Assembly (NCBI GenBank): GCA_944383975.1
Contig: CALWRN010000045.1
Location: 1-44,105 of the forward strand
DNA: 44,105 nt
Source: an uncultured Clostridia bacterium
Lineage (GTDB): Bacteria > Bacillota > Clostridia > Christensenellales > UBA1242
Direction of reading: 5' to 3'
The notes beneath the pieces are model-generated. The model was not told the DNA's origin. It saw only the letters and a list, made by a program, of their open reading frames with translations, and made no database searches. The translations under genes were made by a program, and so were the position numbers. Below, piece after piece: positions 1-8,398 of the stretch (position 1 is the stretch's first letter; each line of letters begins with the position of its first letter).

Positions 1-404
1 CCACCAAGATTTTTTATTCCTGAAATATGTATATCAATAGGTCGCAAACCAATATCACAACCACCAGGATAACTAACTTTTGCCTTTTTCATTCTCGCCA
101 AAATTGGGCCAAGTGTAAAAATAGAAGAACGAACTAAAGAAGCAAGTTCGTTCGGAACATCACAATTATCAAGACTTTTACAATTTATAATAAGATTTTG
201 ATCTTGCCATTCAACCTTTCCACCTAAATGCTGAATTATATTGCACATTGCAATAACATCACTATATTTAGGAACATCTTTTAAAATCACTTCATCTTCT
301 GTCATAATACAACAAGCCAAAATTGGAAGAAGAGAATTTTTTGCACAATCAATATTCACCTCTCCATTTAATTTATTTCCACCTACTATAAAAAACTTAC
401 TCAT
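1..404 (-). CDS. murA: UDP-N-acetylglucosamine 1-carboxyvinyltransferase, N-terminal part (cut by window start)
   Basis: First committed step of peptidoglycan synthesis: transfers enolpyruvate from PEP to UDP-GlcNAc in the cytoplasm. Only the first 134 codons are present; the 3' end lies outside the window. My translation shows the start MSKFFIVGGNKLNGEV, the CAKNSLLPILA segment matching the family's conserved Lys-Asn pair, RSSIFTLGPILAR, and PGGCDIGLRPIDIHISG. The last contains the catalytic Cys that fosfomycin attacks in this family, so a Cys-type enzyme is predicted. A hairpin terminator after ftsW lies between the two genes, so murA probably has its own start of transcription. No Shine-Dalgarno sequence is visible before the ATG, unlike most genes here. 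Its position directly after ftsW, where murG is more usual, is notable. Confidence 0.93.
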   Translation of the reverse strand, partial: MSKFFIVGGNKLNGEVNIDCAKNSLLPILACCIMTEDEVILKDVPKYSDVIAMCNIIQHLGGKVEWQDQNLIINCKSLDNCDVPNELASLVRSSIFTLGPILARMKKAKVSYPGGCDIGLRPIDIHISGIKNLG

Positions 405-440
405 AATAGGATATATGATTTTTTAATTAATAAATTGAAA

Positions 441-464
441 AAAAATGACAATTTTGTCATTTTT
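441..464 (-). terminator. Rho-independent terminator after ftsW
   Basis: Arms AAAAATGACA (441-450) and TGTCATTTTT (455-464) with a 4-nt loop. On the minus strand the stem is followed by more T. It lies 16 nt beyond the ftsW stop and would end the mraY-murD-ftsW transcript before murA. Confidence 0.75.
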
Positions 465-479
465 CTATAATTTTAATAT

Positions 480-1649
480 CTATTTAGATTTATTTTTTAT
501 AATTTTTTTCAATGTTTTTAATTTAATGACTTTTACGTCTTGCCCTTTGCTTTGTAATAACACATTTAAACAAATTCCAATGCCAGCCATAAAAACCATT
601 ACAGCAGTCCCACCACTTGAAATAAATGGAAGCGGAAGTCCTGTTGGAGGGATTGAACCAGTAACAACTGCTATATTTAAAAGCGTCTGAACTGCAATTA
701 TAAATGCCACACCACTGACAAGCATAGCCCCAAACCTATCCTTTGCACCTATTGCTATTTTAATCAATCTATAAACTAAAAATAATATCACAAGCATCAA
801 AAGTGATGTTCCAATGAAGCCAATTTCTTCACCTATTATTGATAAAATAAAATCTGATTCTGCAAATGGAAGGAATAGATATTTTTGTCTAGAATTAAAC
901 AATCCGACGCCAAACCAACCACCATCACCAAGTGAATAAAGCGATTGAATAAGTTGAAACCCCTCTCCCTGTGGAGATGCCCAAGGGTCAATAAAAGCCA
1001 GCAATCTTTTAAGACGATAGGGCTCTAATATTATTAAAAATGGGACGAGTGCACCTGCTGGAATTGAAAACATAAGAGTATGTTTTCTGCTCATTCCACC
1101 AATAATAAGCATAAATAAAGTAACAAACCCAATACACATTGTTACACTCATGCTTGGCTCTAACATAATAAGAACACACATAAGTCCACCAACAACTAAA
1201 ACTGGAAAAAGTCCTTTTAAAGTCTTGACTTTGTCGTGATTCTCAGACATATACGAAGCAATAAAGATAACAAGTGCAAATTTAGCTATTTCAGATGGTT
1301 GAATTGAAAATCCAAACAAAGAGACCCATCTTTTTGCCCCATAGCTTTCCATTCCAAGCCCTGGTATGAACACAAGGGAAAGTAATACAAATGTAACACC
1401 TACAATCCACCATTTTAATTTTGCAAGCAAATGATAATCAAAAAAAATAAAGAAAATCATTGCACAAATTCCCATTACAACACCCAAAATCTGCTTGATT
1501 AAAAAGAAATATTTGTTTCCGTAATGGTAGTTTGCACTATAAAAACTTGCGCTGTAAACCATTAAACAGCCAAAACATACAAGGGCAAAAACAATTCCTA
1601 TTATAATTAAAGCATCACTGCGACATCTCAATTTTTTCAAATGTTCCAA
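480..1649 (-). CDS. ftsW: FtsW/SpoVE-type SEDS peptidoglycan polymerase
   Basis: Multi-pass membrane protein of the SEDS family (FtsW/RodA/SpoVE), which polymerises glycan strands from lipid II with a partner class B PBP. About ten hydrophobic segments are visible, and the signature PPTGLPLPFISSGGTA lies near the C-terminus. The frame stays open upstream to 1763, but that part runs inside murD. The best start is TTG at 1649 (389 aa; LEHLKKLRCRSDAL), with AAGGAGA six bases upstream. It overlaps the murD 3' end by 35 nt, which suggests coupled translation. Being third in mraY-murD-ftsW points to septal or spore-wall synthesis (FtsW or SpoVE) rather than RodA; sequence alone does not separate FtsW from SpoVE. 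Confidence 0.93.
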   Translation of the reverse strand: MEHLKKLRCRSDALIIIGIVFALVCFGCLMVYSASFYSANYHYGNKYFFLIKQILGVVMGICAMIFFIFFDYHLLAKLKWWIVGVTFVLLSLVFIPGLGMESYGAKRWVSLFGFSIQPSEIAKFALVIFIASYMSENHDKVKTLKGLFPVLVVGGLMCVLIMLEPSMSVTMCIGFVTLFMLIIGGMSRKHTLMFSIPAGALVPFLIILEPYRLKRLLAFIDPWASPQGEGFQLIQSLYSLGDGGWFGVGLFNSRQKYLFLPFAESDFILSIIGEEIGFIGTSLLMLVILFLVYRLIKIAIGAKDRFGAMLVSGVAFIIAVQTLLNIAVVTGSIPPTGLPLPFISSGGTAVMVFMAGIGICLNVLLQSKGQDVKVIKLKTLKKIIKNKSK

Positions 1650-2931
1650 ACATAATCTCCTTAAAAACTTCCCCCCTAACAGCATAGGAAGCAAATTCAT
1701 CAAAACTTGCACAAGCAGGTGCCAAAAGAATTTTTTGTCCTTGCTCTGCGTTGCTTTTTGCATAATAACTTGCTGCCTTCATCGTTGGAAAAAGCATAGG
1801 ACTATATCCATACTTTGTTGCACAATCAAAAATTTCCTGTCCTGCCTGACCAAAGCATAAAATCTTTTCAAAATTATATTCTTTATTGAATATTTCATCA
1901 AATTGACAACCTTTGTTTTGCCCACCAAGAAGCAATACAAGTCCTTGATCGCCTAGAGAATTAATCGCAGATACTGATGCAGAAATATTTGTGGCTTTAG
2001 AATCATCAAATACACTCGCACCATTAAGGTTGCCTAAATACTCAAGTCTATGTGATGGAGCCGAAAAACCTAAAATAGCGTTTTTAATTACCAAAGGTTT
2101 AATTTTATATTGAACAGCTAAAGCCACTGATGCTAAAACGTTTTCCAAATTTTTCTCTCCAAATAACGGAATATCATTTAAAGAAATAATTTTGTGTTTA
2201 TTGTGATAAATTGCATTATTTTTAACAAAAACACCTTTATTTAATAATTTTTTAGAAAAATACAGTATTTTTTTAGATTTTTTTAGCGAATTTACTAAAT
2301 TATCATCAAAATTTAATACAATTTTTTGTTTTCTTTTATTTGTGATTATTTTAGATTTTACTCTTACATACTCTTCAAAAGATCCATGCCTATCTATATG
2401 GTCAGGCGCTAGATTTAAAATTGTAACCTCATCTGCACTAAAAAACTTACTTCCTTCTAATTGAAAGTTGCTTACTTCACAGACAATAAAACTATTCTTG
2501 TTTGTTTTTTCGGCTATAGAACAAATAGGAAGACCAATATTCCCACAGACAAAAGTTTTCTTTCCTGCCTTTTTAAAAATTTCTCCAGTTAAAGAAGTAA
2601 CAGTTGTCTTTCCATTTGTTCCTGTTATTGCAATTATTTTCCCCTGACAAAACATAGCCCCTAAATCAAGTTCGCTTATTATCAAAGTCTTATTCATTAT
2701 GAAATGTGTTATAAGTTGATTTCCCAAAAGTTTAACACCTGGGCTTACCACTACAACATCATAATTTTTCAATAATGGGTTTTTCTCATAATTAAAAGTA
2801 TTTATAAATCTCTCTTCATCATCATAAATTGATACACAAGCACCTTTATTGTGAAGAAGTCTGCAAGCGGCCTGTCCACTAATTCCCATGCCATAGACCA
2901 AGACCTTTTTACCTTTAAAATTTATTTTCAT
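1615..2931 (-). CDS. murD: UDP-N-acetylmuramoyl-L-alanine--D-glutamate ligase
   Basis: Cytoplasmic ATP-dependent Mur ligase adding D-Glu to UDP-MurNAc-L-Ala. The 438-aa length fits the family. The N-terminal domain has a nucleotide-type fold (VLVYGMGISGQAA), the ATP-binding loop ITGTNGKTT is at residues 103-110, LAPDHIDRHGS follows in the central domain, and the C-terminal domain holds DDSKATN and LLGGQNKG. The start at MKINFKGKK (2931) is chosen over an upstream in-frame codon because AGGGGTGGT sits directly before it and because it overlaps the mraY stop as ATGA, a typical coupled junction. The 3' end overlaps ftsW. Confidence 0.96.
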   Translation of the reverse strand: MKINFKGKKVLVYGMGISGQAACRLLHNKGACVSIYDDEERFINTFNYEKNPLLKNYDVVVVSPGVKLLGNQLITHFIMNKTLIISELDLGAMFCQGKIIAITGTNGKTTVTSLTGEIFKKAGKKTFVCGNIGLPICSIAEKTNKNSFIVCEVSNFQLEGSKFFSADEVTILNLAPDHIDRHGSFEEYVRVKSKIITNKRKQKIVLNFDDNLVNSLKKSKKILYFSKKLLNKGVFVKNNAIYHNKHKIISLNDIPLFGEKNLENVLASVALAVQYKIKPLVIKNAILGFSAPSHRLEYLGNLNGASVFDDSKATNISASVSAINSLGDQGLVLLLGGQNKGCQFDEIFNKEYNFEKILCFGQAGQEIFDCATKYGYSPMLFPTMKAASYYAKSNAEQGQKILLAPACASFDEFASYAVRGEVFKEIMFGTFEKIEMSQ

Positions 2932-3890
2932 ACCACCCCTGCAACAGCAAAATATCCTAACAATGTTGCAATACCACAAACCATTGTTATTACTATATAT
3001 ACTGCTACAATTCTATTTTCATGCACACCACTTTTCTCAAAATGGTGATGTAAAGGTGCCATTTTAAATATTCTTTTATGTGTTTTCTTATAATAGCCTA
3101 CTTGTAAAACATCAGATAAAGCTGTAAGCACAAAAAGTATGCCAATAATTGGCATTATCAATTCAAGCTTTGTGAATACTGCAAGTGAAGCAATAAGTCC
3201 ACCAAGTGCAAGGGAGCCTGTATCTCCCATAAATATTTTTGCAGGAAAACAGTTAAATAAAATAAAGCCTATTAAAGCCCCAGCCAAAGCAAAACTAATC
3301 ACTGCATAATTATCTCCTAATGACATGACTGCAATAATTGCACCAAAAAAGATAAGATAAGTTGCACTCACTCCACTTGCAAGACCATCAAGACCGTCTG
3401 TTAAATTAACAGCATTTGTCACAGCTACATAAAAAATAATTATAAACGGAACAATAAAAATTCCTAAATCTAAAGAAAGTCCGAAAAAGGTTAATTCACT
3501 TCCTATTTTAAAGTAAGCAAAAAGTGAAATAACAAGGGCAAGCCCACCTTGTCCTATTATTTTTTGATATGGTTTAAGTCCTTCGTTTTTATGATATTTA
3601 ATCTTTATAAAATCATCTAAAAAACCCAAAAGTCCATATCCAAGCATAGTAAGAAGAAGTAAGATTGAAAAAAGATAATCTTCGGTTAAAAAGAATATAC
3701 ATGAAAAAATTGTTGAAAGAATAAAAATCCACCCACCCATTGTTGGAGTTCCACTTTTCCCAGAATGCTTGTCCACATAGTGAAGAATTGTTTGCGACAA
3801 ATGAAATTTTTTACATAATTTTAAAATTGGAAATCCTAAAAAAATTGATAATAGAATTCCTAAAATAAAGACTAAAAAAAATTTTAACAT
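2928..3890 (-). CDS. mraY: Phospho-N-acetylmuramoyl-pentapeptide transferase
   Basis: Integral membrane enzyme that attaches phospho-MurNAc-pentapeptide to undecaprenyl phosphate, forming lipid I. The 320 aa with about ten hydrophobic helices match the family. Signature pieces are DDFIKIKYHKNEGL (the Asp pair), NAVNLTDGLDGLASG, FMGDTGSLALGG and the C-terminal APLHHHFE motif. The ATG has AGGGG seven bases upstream. It is first in mraY-murD-ftsW: the murE terminator precedes it, so this block is a separate transcription unit. A TTTACA-17-TATACA element ends only 10 nt before the ATG; if used, it would give a very short leader without the SD, so the true promoter is uncertain. Confidence 0.97.
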   Translation of the reverse strand: MLKFFLVFILGILLSIFLGFPILKLCKKFHLSQTILHYVDKHSGKSGTPTMGGWIFILSTIFSCIFFLTEDYLFSILLLLTMLGYGLLGFLDDFIKIKYHKNEGLKPYQKIIGQGGLALVISLFAYFKIGSELTFFGLSLDLGIFIVPFIIIFYVAVTNAVNLTDGLDGLASGVSATYLIFFGAIIAVMSLGDNYAVISFALAGALIGFILFNCFPAKIFMGDTGSLALGGLIASLAVFTKLELIMPIIGILFVLTALSDVLQVGYYKKTHKRIFKMAPLHHHFEKSGVHENRIVAVYIVITMVCGIATLLGYFAVAGVV

Positions 3891-4051
3891 CTTAAACCCC
3901 TGTATAGATATATTAATATTTTTTGTAAAATATTAAATTTATTTCATTTTTTTAAGAAAAATTACTTAATTTTGCAATAATTTTATATTTTTTTGACAAA
4001 TTTTTAAAAATAATATGATAAATACAAATTTATGAATCTACAAGATTTAAT

Positions 4052-4081
4052 AAAAAGATTGGCTCGTTAGCCAATCTTTTT
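4052..4081 (-). terminator. Rho-independent terminator overlapping the murE stop codon
   Basis: Perfect 13-bp stem AAAAAGATTGGCT / AGCCAATCTTTTT with loop CGTT on the plus strand (AACG on the minus). On the minus strand the T-run is followed by ATTAAAT. The murE stop codon (4080-4082) lies in the proximal arm, so a terminating ribosome would sit on the stem. Confidence 0.9.
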
Positions 4082-5570
4082 ATTCATTTTCACTTTCGTC
4101 TTCGTCATTAACATCATCTTTATCTATCTTTTTAAAATGGTTTCTATAATAGCCATATATAACATCAAAATCATTATAAGGATATTTAACTCCTTTAATA
4201 TCTTGATATTTTTCCGCTCCTTTCCCAGCAATAACAATTGTTTCTCCATTGTTGTAGTGATTAAGAGCATATTCTATTGCATCTTTTCTATTTTCTATAA
4301 TTTTTACAGAATGTTTTTTCATTCCAGAACTAATCTCTTTTATTATTTCAAATGGATCTTCAAATCTAGGGTTATCACTGGTTAAAATTACTTCATCTGC
4401 AATTCCTTCAGCAATTTTTCCCATGATTGGTCTTTTTAGTTTATCCCTGTTTCCACCACAACCAAATATTGCAATCAATTTCCCTTTAGTTAAATCTTTT
4501 GCAGTTTCAAGAACATTTTCAAGTCCGTCTGGGGTATGGGCATAATCAACCACTATATTTAAACTTCCCATTTTTATAACATTAAACCTTCCTTCAACAG
4601 GACTTATACAACTCATTCCTAATTTAATTAAATCGGCAGGAACACCTAGCGAACGACAAACTGCAATACTTGCAATTGCATTTTTAATATTATACTCACC
4701 CACAAGACAGGTTTTAAAATGTGTTTTTTCTCCCATAAAGTCACAACAGAATGAAGAGCCATTGAAAGATTTTTCAATATCAGATGCATACACATCATTT
4801 TCTATACCAATTCCATAAGATATTGTTGGAACTTTTTGGTTTACTAATAATCTTTCACAATAATCATCGTCCCCACAAACAATGCCTAATTTAACTCTCC
4901 CCTTATCAAAAAGTTTATATTTTGCTTTAGCATAATTATCCATAGTTTTAAAATAATCCAAGTGGTCTTCTGTAATATTTGTAAGCACGCCTATTTCAAA
5001 TTTGATTCCGTCAAGTTTGTTTAATTCTAGTGCATGAGCTGAAGCTTCCATAACAACAAACTCGTCTCCTTGTGATTTCATATCAGCAAATATTTTATGA
5101 AGTAAATATGGATCTGGAGTTGTAAATCCTGTATCTAAAACACTGTTTTTATAACTTGCCCCTAAGGTGCCAATTATTCCAACTTTTGCACCTGAAAATT
5201 GCAAAAGCTCTTTTATCGTGTTACAAATTGTAGTTTTTCCATTAGTCCCAGTAACTGCAATAATTTTTAAATCATCACATGCTCTACCAAAAAAATTTTT
5301 ACATACCTTTGCATAAGCAGACCTAGCATTATCAACATTTATAATATTTGTTCCTTGTATATTTTGATCTGTTAAAACTATTGATGCTCCCTTATTAATA
5401 ACTTCATTTATTGCGTTATTTCCATCAAAATTTTCTCCCTTTAGGGCTATAAACATATCCCCAGGATTAACATTTCTACTATCAATTTTAATATCACTAA
5501 CATCAATATTATTTAAATTTTTTGGACAATTTCTTAATTCAACATCTTTAATGACATCAGAAAAAAGCAT
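4080..5570 (-). CDS. murE: UDP-N-acetylmuramoyl-tripeptide synthetase (meso-DAP-adding MurE)
   Basis: Cytoplasmic Mur ligase adding the third stem-peptide residue. The 496 aa carry TGTNGKTT (residues 107-114), EASAHALELNKLDG, ITEDHLDYF, the AKAKYKLF region with the lysine expected to be carbamylated, and GCGGNRDKLKRPIMG. DNPRFEDP at 399-406 contains DNPR, which marks meso-diaminopimelate specificity; lysine-adding enzymes differ there. The C-terminus is an acidic tail (KKIDKDDVNDEDESENE). The start has a strong AAGGAGG seven bases upstream. It stands alone: 265 nt without a gene lie before it and a terminator follows, so it is not co-transcribed with mraY. Confidence 0.96.
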   Translation of the reverse strand: MLFSDVIKDVELRNCPKNLNNIDVSDIKIDSRNVNPGDMFIALKGENFDGNNAINEVINKGASIVLTDQNIQGTNIINVDNARSAYAKVCKNFFGRACDDLKIIAVTGTNGKTTICNTIKELLQFSGAKVGIIGTLGASYKNSVLDTGFTTPDPYLLHKIFADMKSQGDEFVVMEASAHALELNKLDGIKFEIGVLTNITEDHLDYFKTMDNYAKAKYKLFDKGRVKLGIVCGDDDYCERLLVNQKVPTISYGIGIENDVYASDIEKSFNGSSFCCDFMGEKTHFKTCLVGEYNIKNAIASIAVCRSLGVPADLIKLGMSCISPVEGRFNVIKMGSLNIVVDYAHTPDGLENVLETAKDLTKGKLIAIFGCGGNRDKLKRPIMGKIAEGIADEVILTSDNPRFEDPFEIIKEISSGMKKHSVKIIENRKDAIEYALNHYNNGETIVIAGKGAEKYQDIKGVKYPYNDFDVIYGYYRNHFKKIDKDDVNDEDESENE

Positions 5571-5835
5571 TATATCGCCTCCTTGATATATTGTAATTAA
5601 ACCAATATCTGTTTTAGACCACGTCTACAAAACTAATGAAAATAATATATTTTTCGGCAGGAATATGAAATTTATTTATAATTTTTAACCACATTAAAAT
5701 TAAATAATTTTAGAAAAATAAATAATTAAAAATATGAATAAATTAATAAAAAAATATATAAAACCAGTAAAAATTACAAAAATTAACCTAAATTTTTAAA
5801 AATTTTTAATTTTTTTAGCGAATTTGATTAATTAT
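5571..5835. other. A/T-rich spacer between ddl and murE
   Basis: About 265 nt without a credible gene. It must hold the murE promoter. A TACAAT (-10-like) lies close to murE but has no good -35 partner. A short inverted repeat TAGAC-CAC-GTCTA is at 5615-5627, upstream of murE. An A/T-only palindrome near 5795 lies beyond the ddl stop but lacks G/C, so it is a poor terminator. Confidence 0.5.
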
Positions 5836-6960
5836 TTAATTCATTTTATATTTTAAATGATCGGTCATAGAAATATATTTTTCTATAGCTTCAGAATTAA
5901 ATTGATAACAAATGTTTTTCTTTTTTTCATTTCTTGTTATAGCCTCATTTATTAGAGTATTTAAGATATCATTAAAAGATGATGAAAATAGATTAAATGC
6001 AAGAGAGCCTGGTATGCTGTTAAGCTCATTAACATATAATTTATTTTCTTTTTCACTATATAAAAAATCTACACGCACAACTCCATCGCATTCCAAACTT
6101 TTATATGATTTTCTAGAAAACTTTTTAATTTTATCTTCCAAGGATTTTGATATTTCTCTGTTTTCTCTTTCCTTTTGATAAATGTATTTATCATTAAAAG
6201 TATAAATTTTTTCCTTTCTTACCTCCTGTACATTGCTCGCAAATAATTTGTTGTCTATCTTTAAAACAGCACAGCAAAATTCCCTTGCTTTTTTCAAATA
6301 CTTTTCAATAATAACTTTATTGTCATAAACAAAAGCATCTTCAATAAAAGATTCCAAGTCATTTTCATCTTCACATATGTTGATACCAACACTACTTCCT
6401 AATGTTGCTGGTTTTATTATGCATGGAAAAGATATAACCTCTTTGATTTTTTTTAAGATATCAATTTTATTTGTTTTATATTCACTTATGTCAAAATTTA
6501 CATATGTTGGTGTGGGAATATTTGCACTTTTAAGCACAAGCTTTGTTAAACATTTATCCATACATAAAACACTTGAAGATACTGAACAAGAAGTGTAAGG
6601 TATTTCACATAATTCCAACAAACCTTGCAATGAGCCATCTTCACCACCATGTCCATGATTACAAAGCAGTGCACAATCAATCGCTATTTCTTTTTTTATT
6701 TTATTGTTTTTCATTAAAAGCAACACAGGTCTTCCAAAATCAAATGTTATTTTTAGTGGTTTTATAACTTTATTTTCAAAATCTAAATATGTTTGTGGTT
6801 CTGTCAAATTCTTCGCTGTAATAAAATTCCCACTAGTTTTAATATAAACAGGAATAACATTATAATCTTTACCTAAGTTTTTTATGGCTTGCAATGCTGT
6901 TATGACTGAGATGTCATGCTCAACACTTTTTCCACCAAAAAATACAGCAATATTTTTCAT
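5836..6960 (-). CDS. ddl: D-alanine--D-alanine ligase
   Basis: ATP-grasp enzyme joining two D-Ala for the end of the stem peptide, in the cytoplasm. The start MKNIAVFFGGKSVEHDIS (374 aa) is favoured over a longer reading because AAGGAG lies five bases upstream and EHDIS (14-18) is where the family expects it. Further motifs are NHGHGGEDGSLQG, FPCIIKPATLGSSVGI in the ATP-binding part, VRVDFLY and NELNSIPGSLAFN at the metal/phosphate site. The NDKY loop fits a dipeptide ligase rather than a Van-type depsipeptide ligase, though I infer this from a short motif only. It follows murF by 19 nt, so substrate (D-Ala-D-Ala) and user (MurF) are made together. Confidence 0.95.
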   Translation of the reverse strand: MKNIAVFFGGKSVEHDISVITALQAIKNLGKDYNVIPVYIKTSGNFITAKNLTEPQTYLDFENKVIKPLKITFDFGRPVLLLMKNNKIKKEIAIDCALLCNHGHGGEDGSLQGLLELCEIPYTSCSVSSSVLCMDKCLTKLVLKSANIPTPTYVNFDISEYKTNKIDILKKIKEVISFPCIIKPATLGSSVGINICEDENDLESFIEDAFVYDNKVIIEKYLKKAREFCCAVLKIDNKLFASNVQEVRKEKIYTFNDKYIYQKERENREISKSLEDKIKKFSRKSYKSLECDGVVRVDFLYSEKENKLYVNELNSIPGSLAFNLFSSSFNDILNTLINEAITRNEKKKNICYQFNSEAIEKYISMTDHLKYKMN

Positions 6961-6979
6961 AAAATCTCCTTGTTTAATT

Positions 6980-8398
6980 TTATTTATAATTGTCAGGCAA
7001 ATCGTTTTCAAACAATACAACACATCCCTTTGTGGTGATAAGTTGCAATATTTCTTTTTGTTTTTTTCTTGATGAGCAAAAATATATCTTTTCTTTGTCA
7101 AAATTGTGTGAAATAGCTCCAGATAAAATATAATTTTTATTTGTTTCATTCATTATAATAATATAATCAGCCACATCGGCAATCATTGTTCCTAGTTTAA
7201 AATTTGCGTCTGATTGTTCTTCTCCCATTTCTACAAGACCTGGGGTTACAACAATTTTGTTGCCTTCAAATTTACTTAAAGTTTCAAGTGCTTCCTTTGC
7301 ACCTACAATATTTGAATTATAAGAATCATCAATAATGGTGAAATAATTATTTTTTATAAGTTCTAATCTATGGGGTGTAGGCGTTAAACTTTTGATTGCC
7401 GAAACTATATCTTCATTACTTATTCCTATTAAATGTGCAAAAGTAGATGCTGTTACTATATTATCAATATTGCATTTTCCTAAAAGCTTGGTTTCAATAT
7501 GAAGAACCTCTCTATTTAAAACCATATCAAAACGACTTCCACAATCATCAGTAACTATATTTTTTGCAAAACTATAGCCTTTTTCATTGCAAGTCAAATA
7601 CTTTTTCCCTTTAAACATTTCATATAATTTAATATTTGAAGGACAATCTCCATTAAAGATCATAAAACCATCTTCTGGAATACTTAAAGCAAGTTCATAT
7701 TTAGTTTTTTCAATATTATCTAAACTTTTAAAAGTTTCAAGATGCTGATTTCCTATAGTTGTTAAAATTCCATATTGTGGTTTTATAATTTTTGTTAAAA
7801 TTTCAATATCACCAATATTTCTTGCTCCCATTTCAGCAATTATTACATCATGATCATCTAAATTTTCAAGTATAGTCTTTGTTAATCCCATTTCTGTATT
7901 GTAATTTTTAGGGGAAGAACAAACCTTATATTCTTTTTCAAGAATTGTTGTTAATATATTTTTGGTTGAAGTTTTTCCATAACTTCCAGTGATTCCTATT
8001 TTAATGATGTTCATTTTGGAAAGTTTCTTGGTCGCTTTTGTAATATAGAATTTTTTAATTAAAATTTCTAGTGGAAGTAATATATAGTGAACTAAAACTA
8101 ATAATACAGGAGCAAAAACAAAAACTAAGATATAGTCAATAATAATTAATGGAACGCTTTTAGTAAAAAAGTTTATAACAAAAAATATTCCAAAACTCAC
8201 TACAGAAAAAAGACAAATAAATCTGCACATTCTTTTAGTAAAAACAATTCTATTTTTATCTCCAATAGAAAGTCTAAAATCAACAATTGAATGAAAATAA
8301 TTTAAGATATTATATCCACACAACTGATAAGTTTTTATAAAAATACTGCTAAAAATCATAAATAGAATTACACATATACATGTGCTCACATATACCAT
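6980..8398 (-). CDS. murF: MurF-type UDP-MurNAc-tripeptide--D-Ala-D-Ala ligase with membrane-spanning N-terminus
   Basis: Mur ligase predicted to add D-Ala-D-Ala to UDP-MurNAc-tripeptide. The catalytic part has GITGSYGKTSTKN (GSYGKTST at 138-145), IIAEMGARNIGDI, TTIGNQHLETF, DDSYNSNIVGAKEAL and VVTPGLVEMGEEQ, all typical of MurF. The first ~125 residues do not look like the usual uridine-binding domain; they contain three hydrophobic stretches (about 4-21, 57-77 and 83-107), so the enzyme is probably membrane-anchored. The start is ATG at 8398 with GGGAGG four bases upstream, overlapping the hydrolase gene by 13 nt; an upstream TTG (8410) lies inside that SD. ddl follows. It is the only MurF candidate seen; whether another exists elsewhere is unknown. 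Confidence 0.87.
   Translation of the reverse strand: MVYVSTCICVILFMIFSSIFIKTYQLCGYNILNYFHSIVDFRLSIGDKNRIVFTKRMCRFICLFSVVSFGIFFVINFFTKSVPLIIIDYILVFVFAPVLLVLVHYILLPLEILIKKFYITKATKKLSKMNIIKIGITGSYGKTSTKNILTTILEKEYKVCSSPKNYNTEMGLTKTILENLDDHDVIIAEMGARNIGDIEILTKIIKPQYGILTTIGNQHLETFKSLDNIEKTKYELALSIPEDGFMIFNGDCPSNIKLYEMFKGKKYLTCNEKGYSFAKNIVTDDCGSRFDMVLNREVLHIETKLLGKCNIDNIVTASTFAHLIGISNEDIVSAIKSLTPTPHRLELIKNNYFTIIDDSYNSNIVGAKEALETLSKFEGNKIVVTPGLVEMGEEQSDANFKLGTMIADVADYIIIMNETNKNYILSGAISHNFDKEKIYFCSSRKKQKEILQLITTKGCVVLFENDLPDNYK

Noticed and set aside
1650..1763. Longer ftsW reading frame starting at 1763
   Set aside because: It lies wholly within murD, gives no FtsW-like residues, and a TTG with a good SD is available at 1649.
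3890..3925. TTTACA-17-TATACA as the mraY promoter
   Set aside because: It would start the RNA inside or after the AGGGG ribosome site of mraY, which otherwise looks functional; not firm enough to list as a promoter.
5615..5627. Inverted repeat TAGAC-CAC-GTCTA before murE as an operator
   Set aside because: Five-base arms occur by chance often; no promoter element is aligned with it.
6961..7149. 63-residue N-terminal extension of ddl
   Set aside because: It runs into murF, is unlike any Ddl N-terminus, and the ATG at 6960 has AAGGAG at proper distance.
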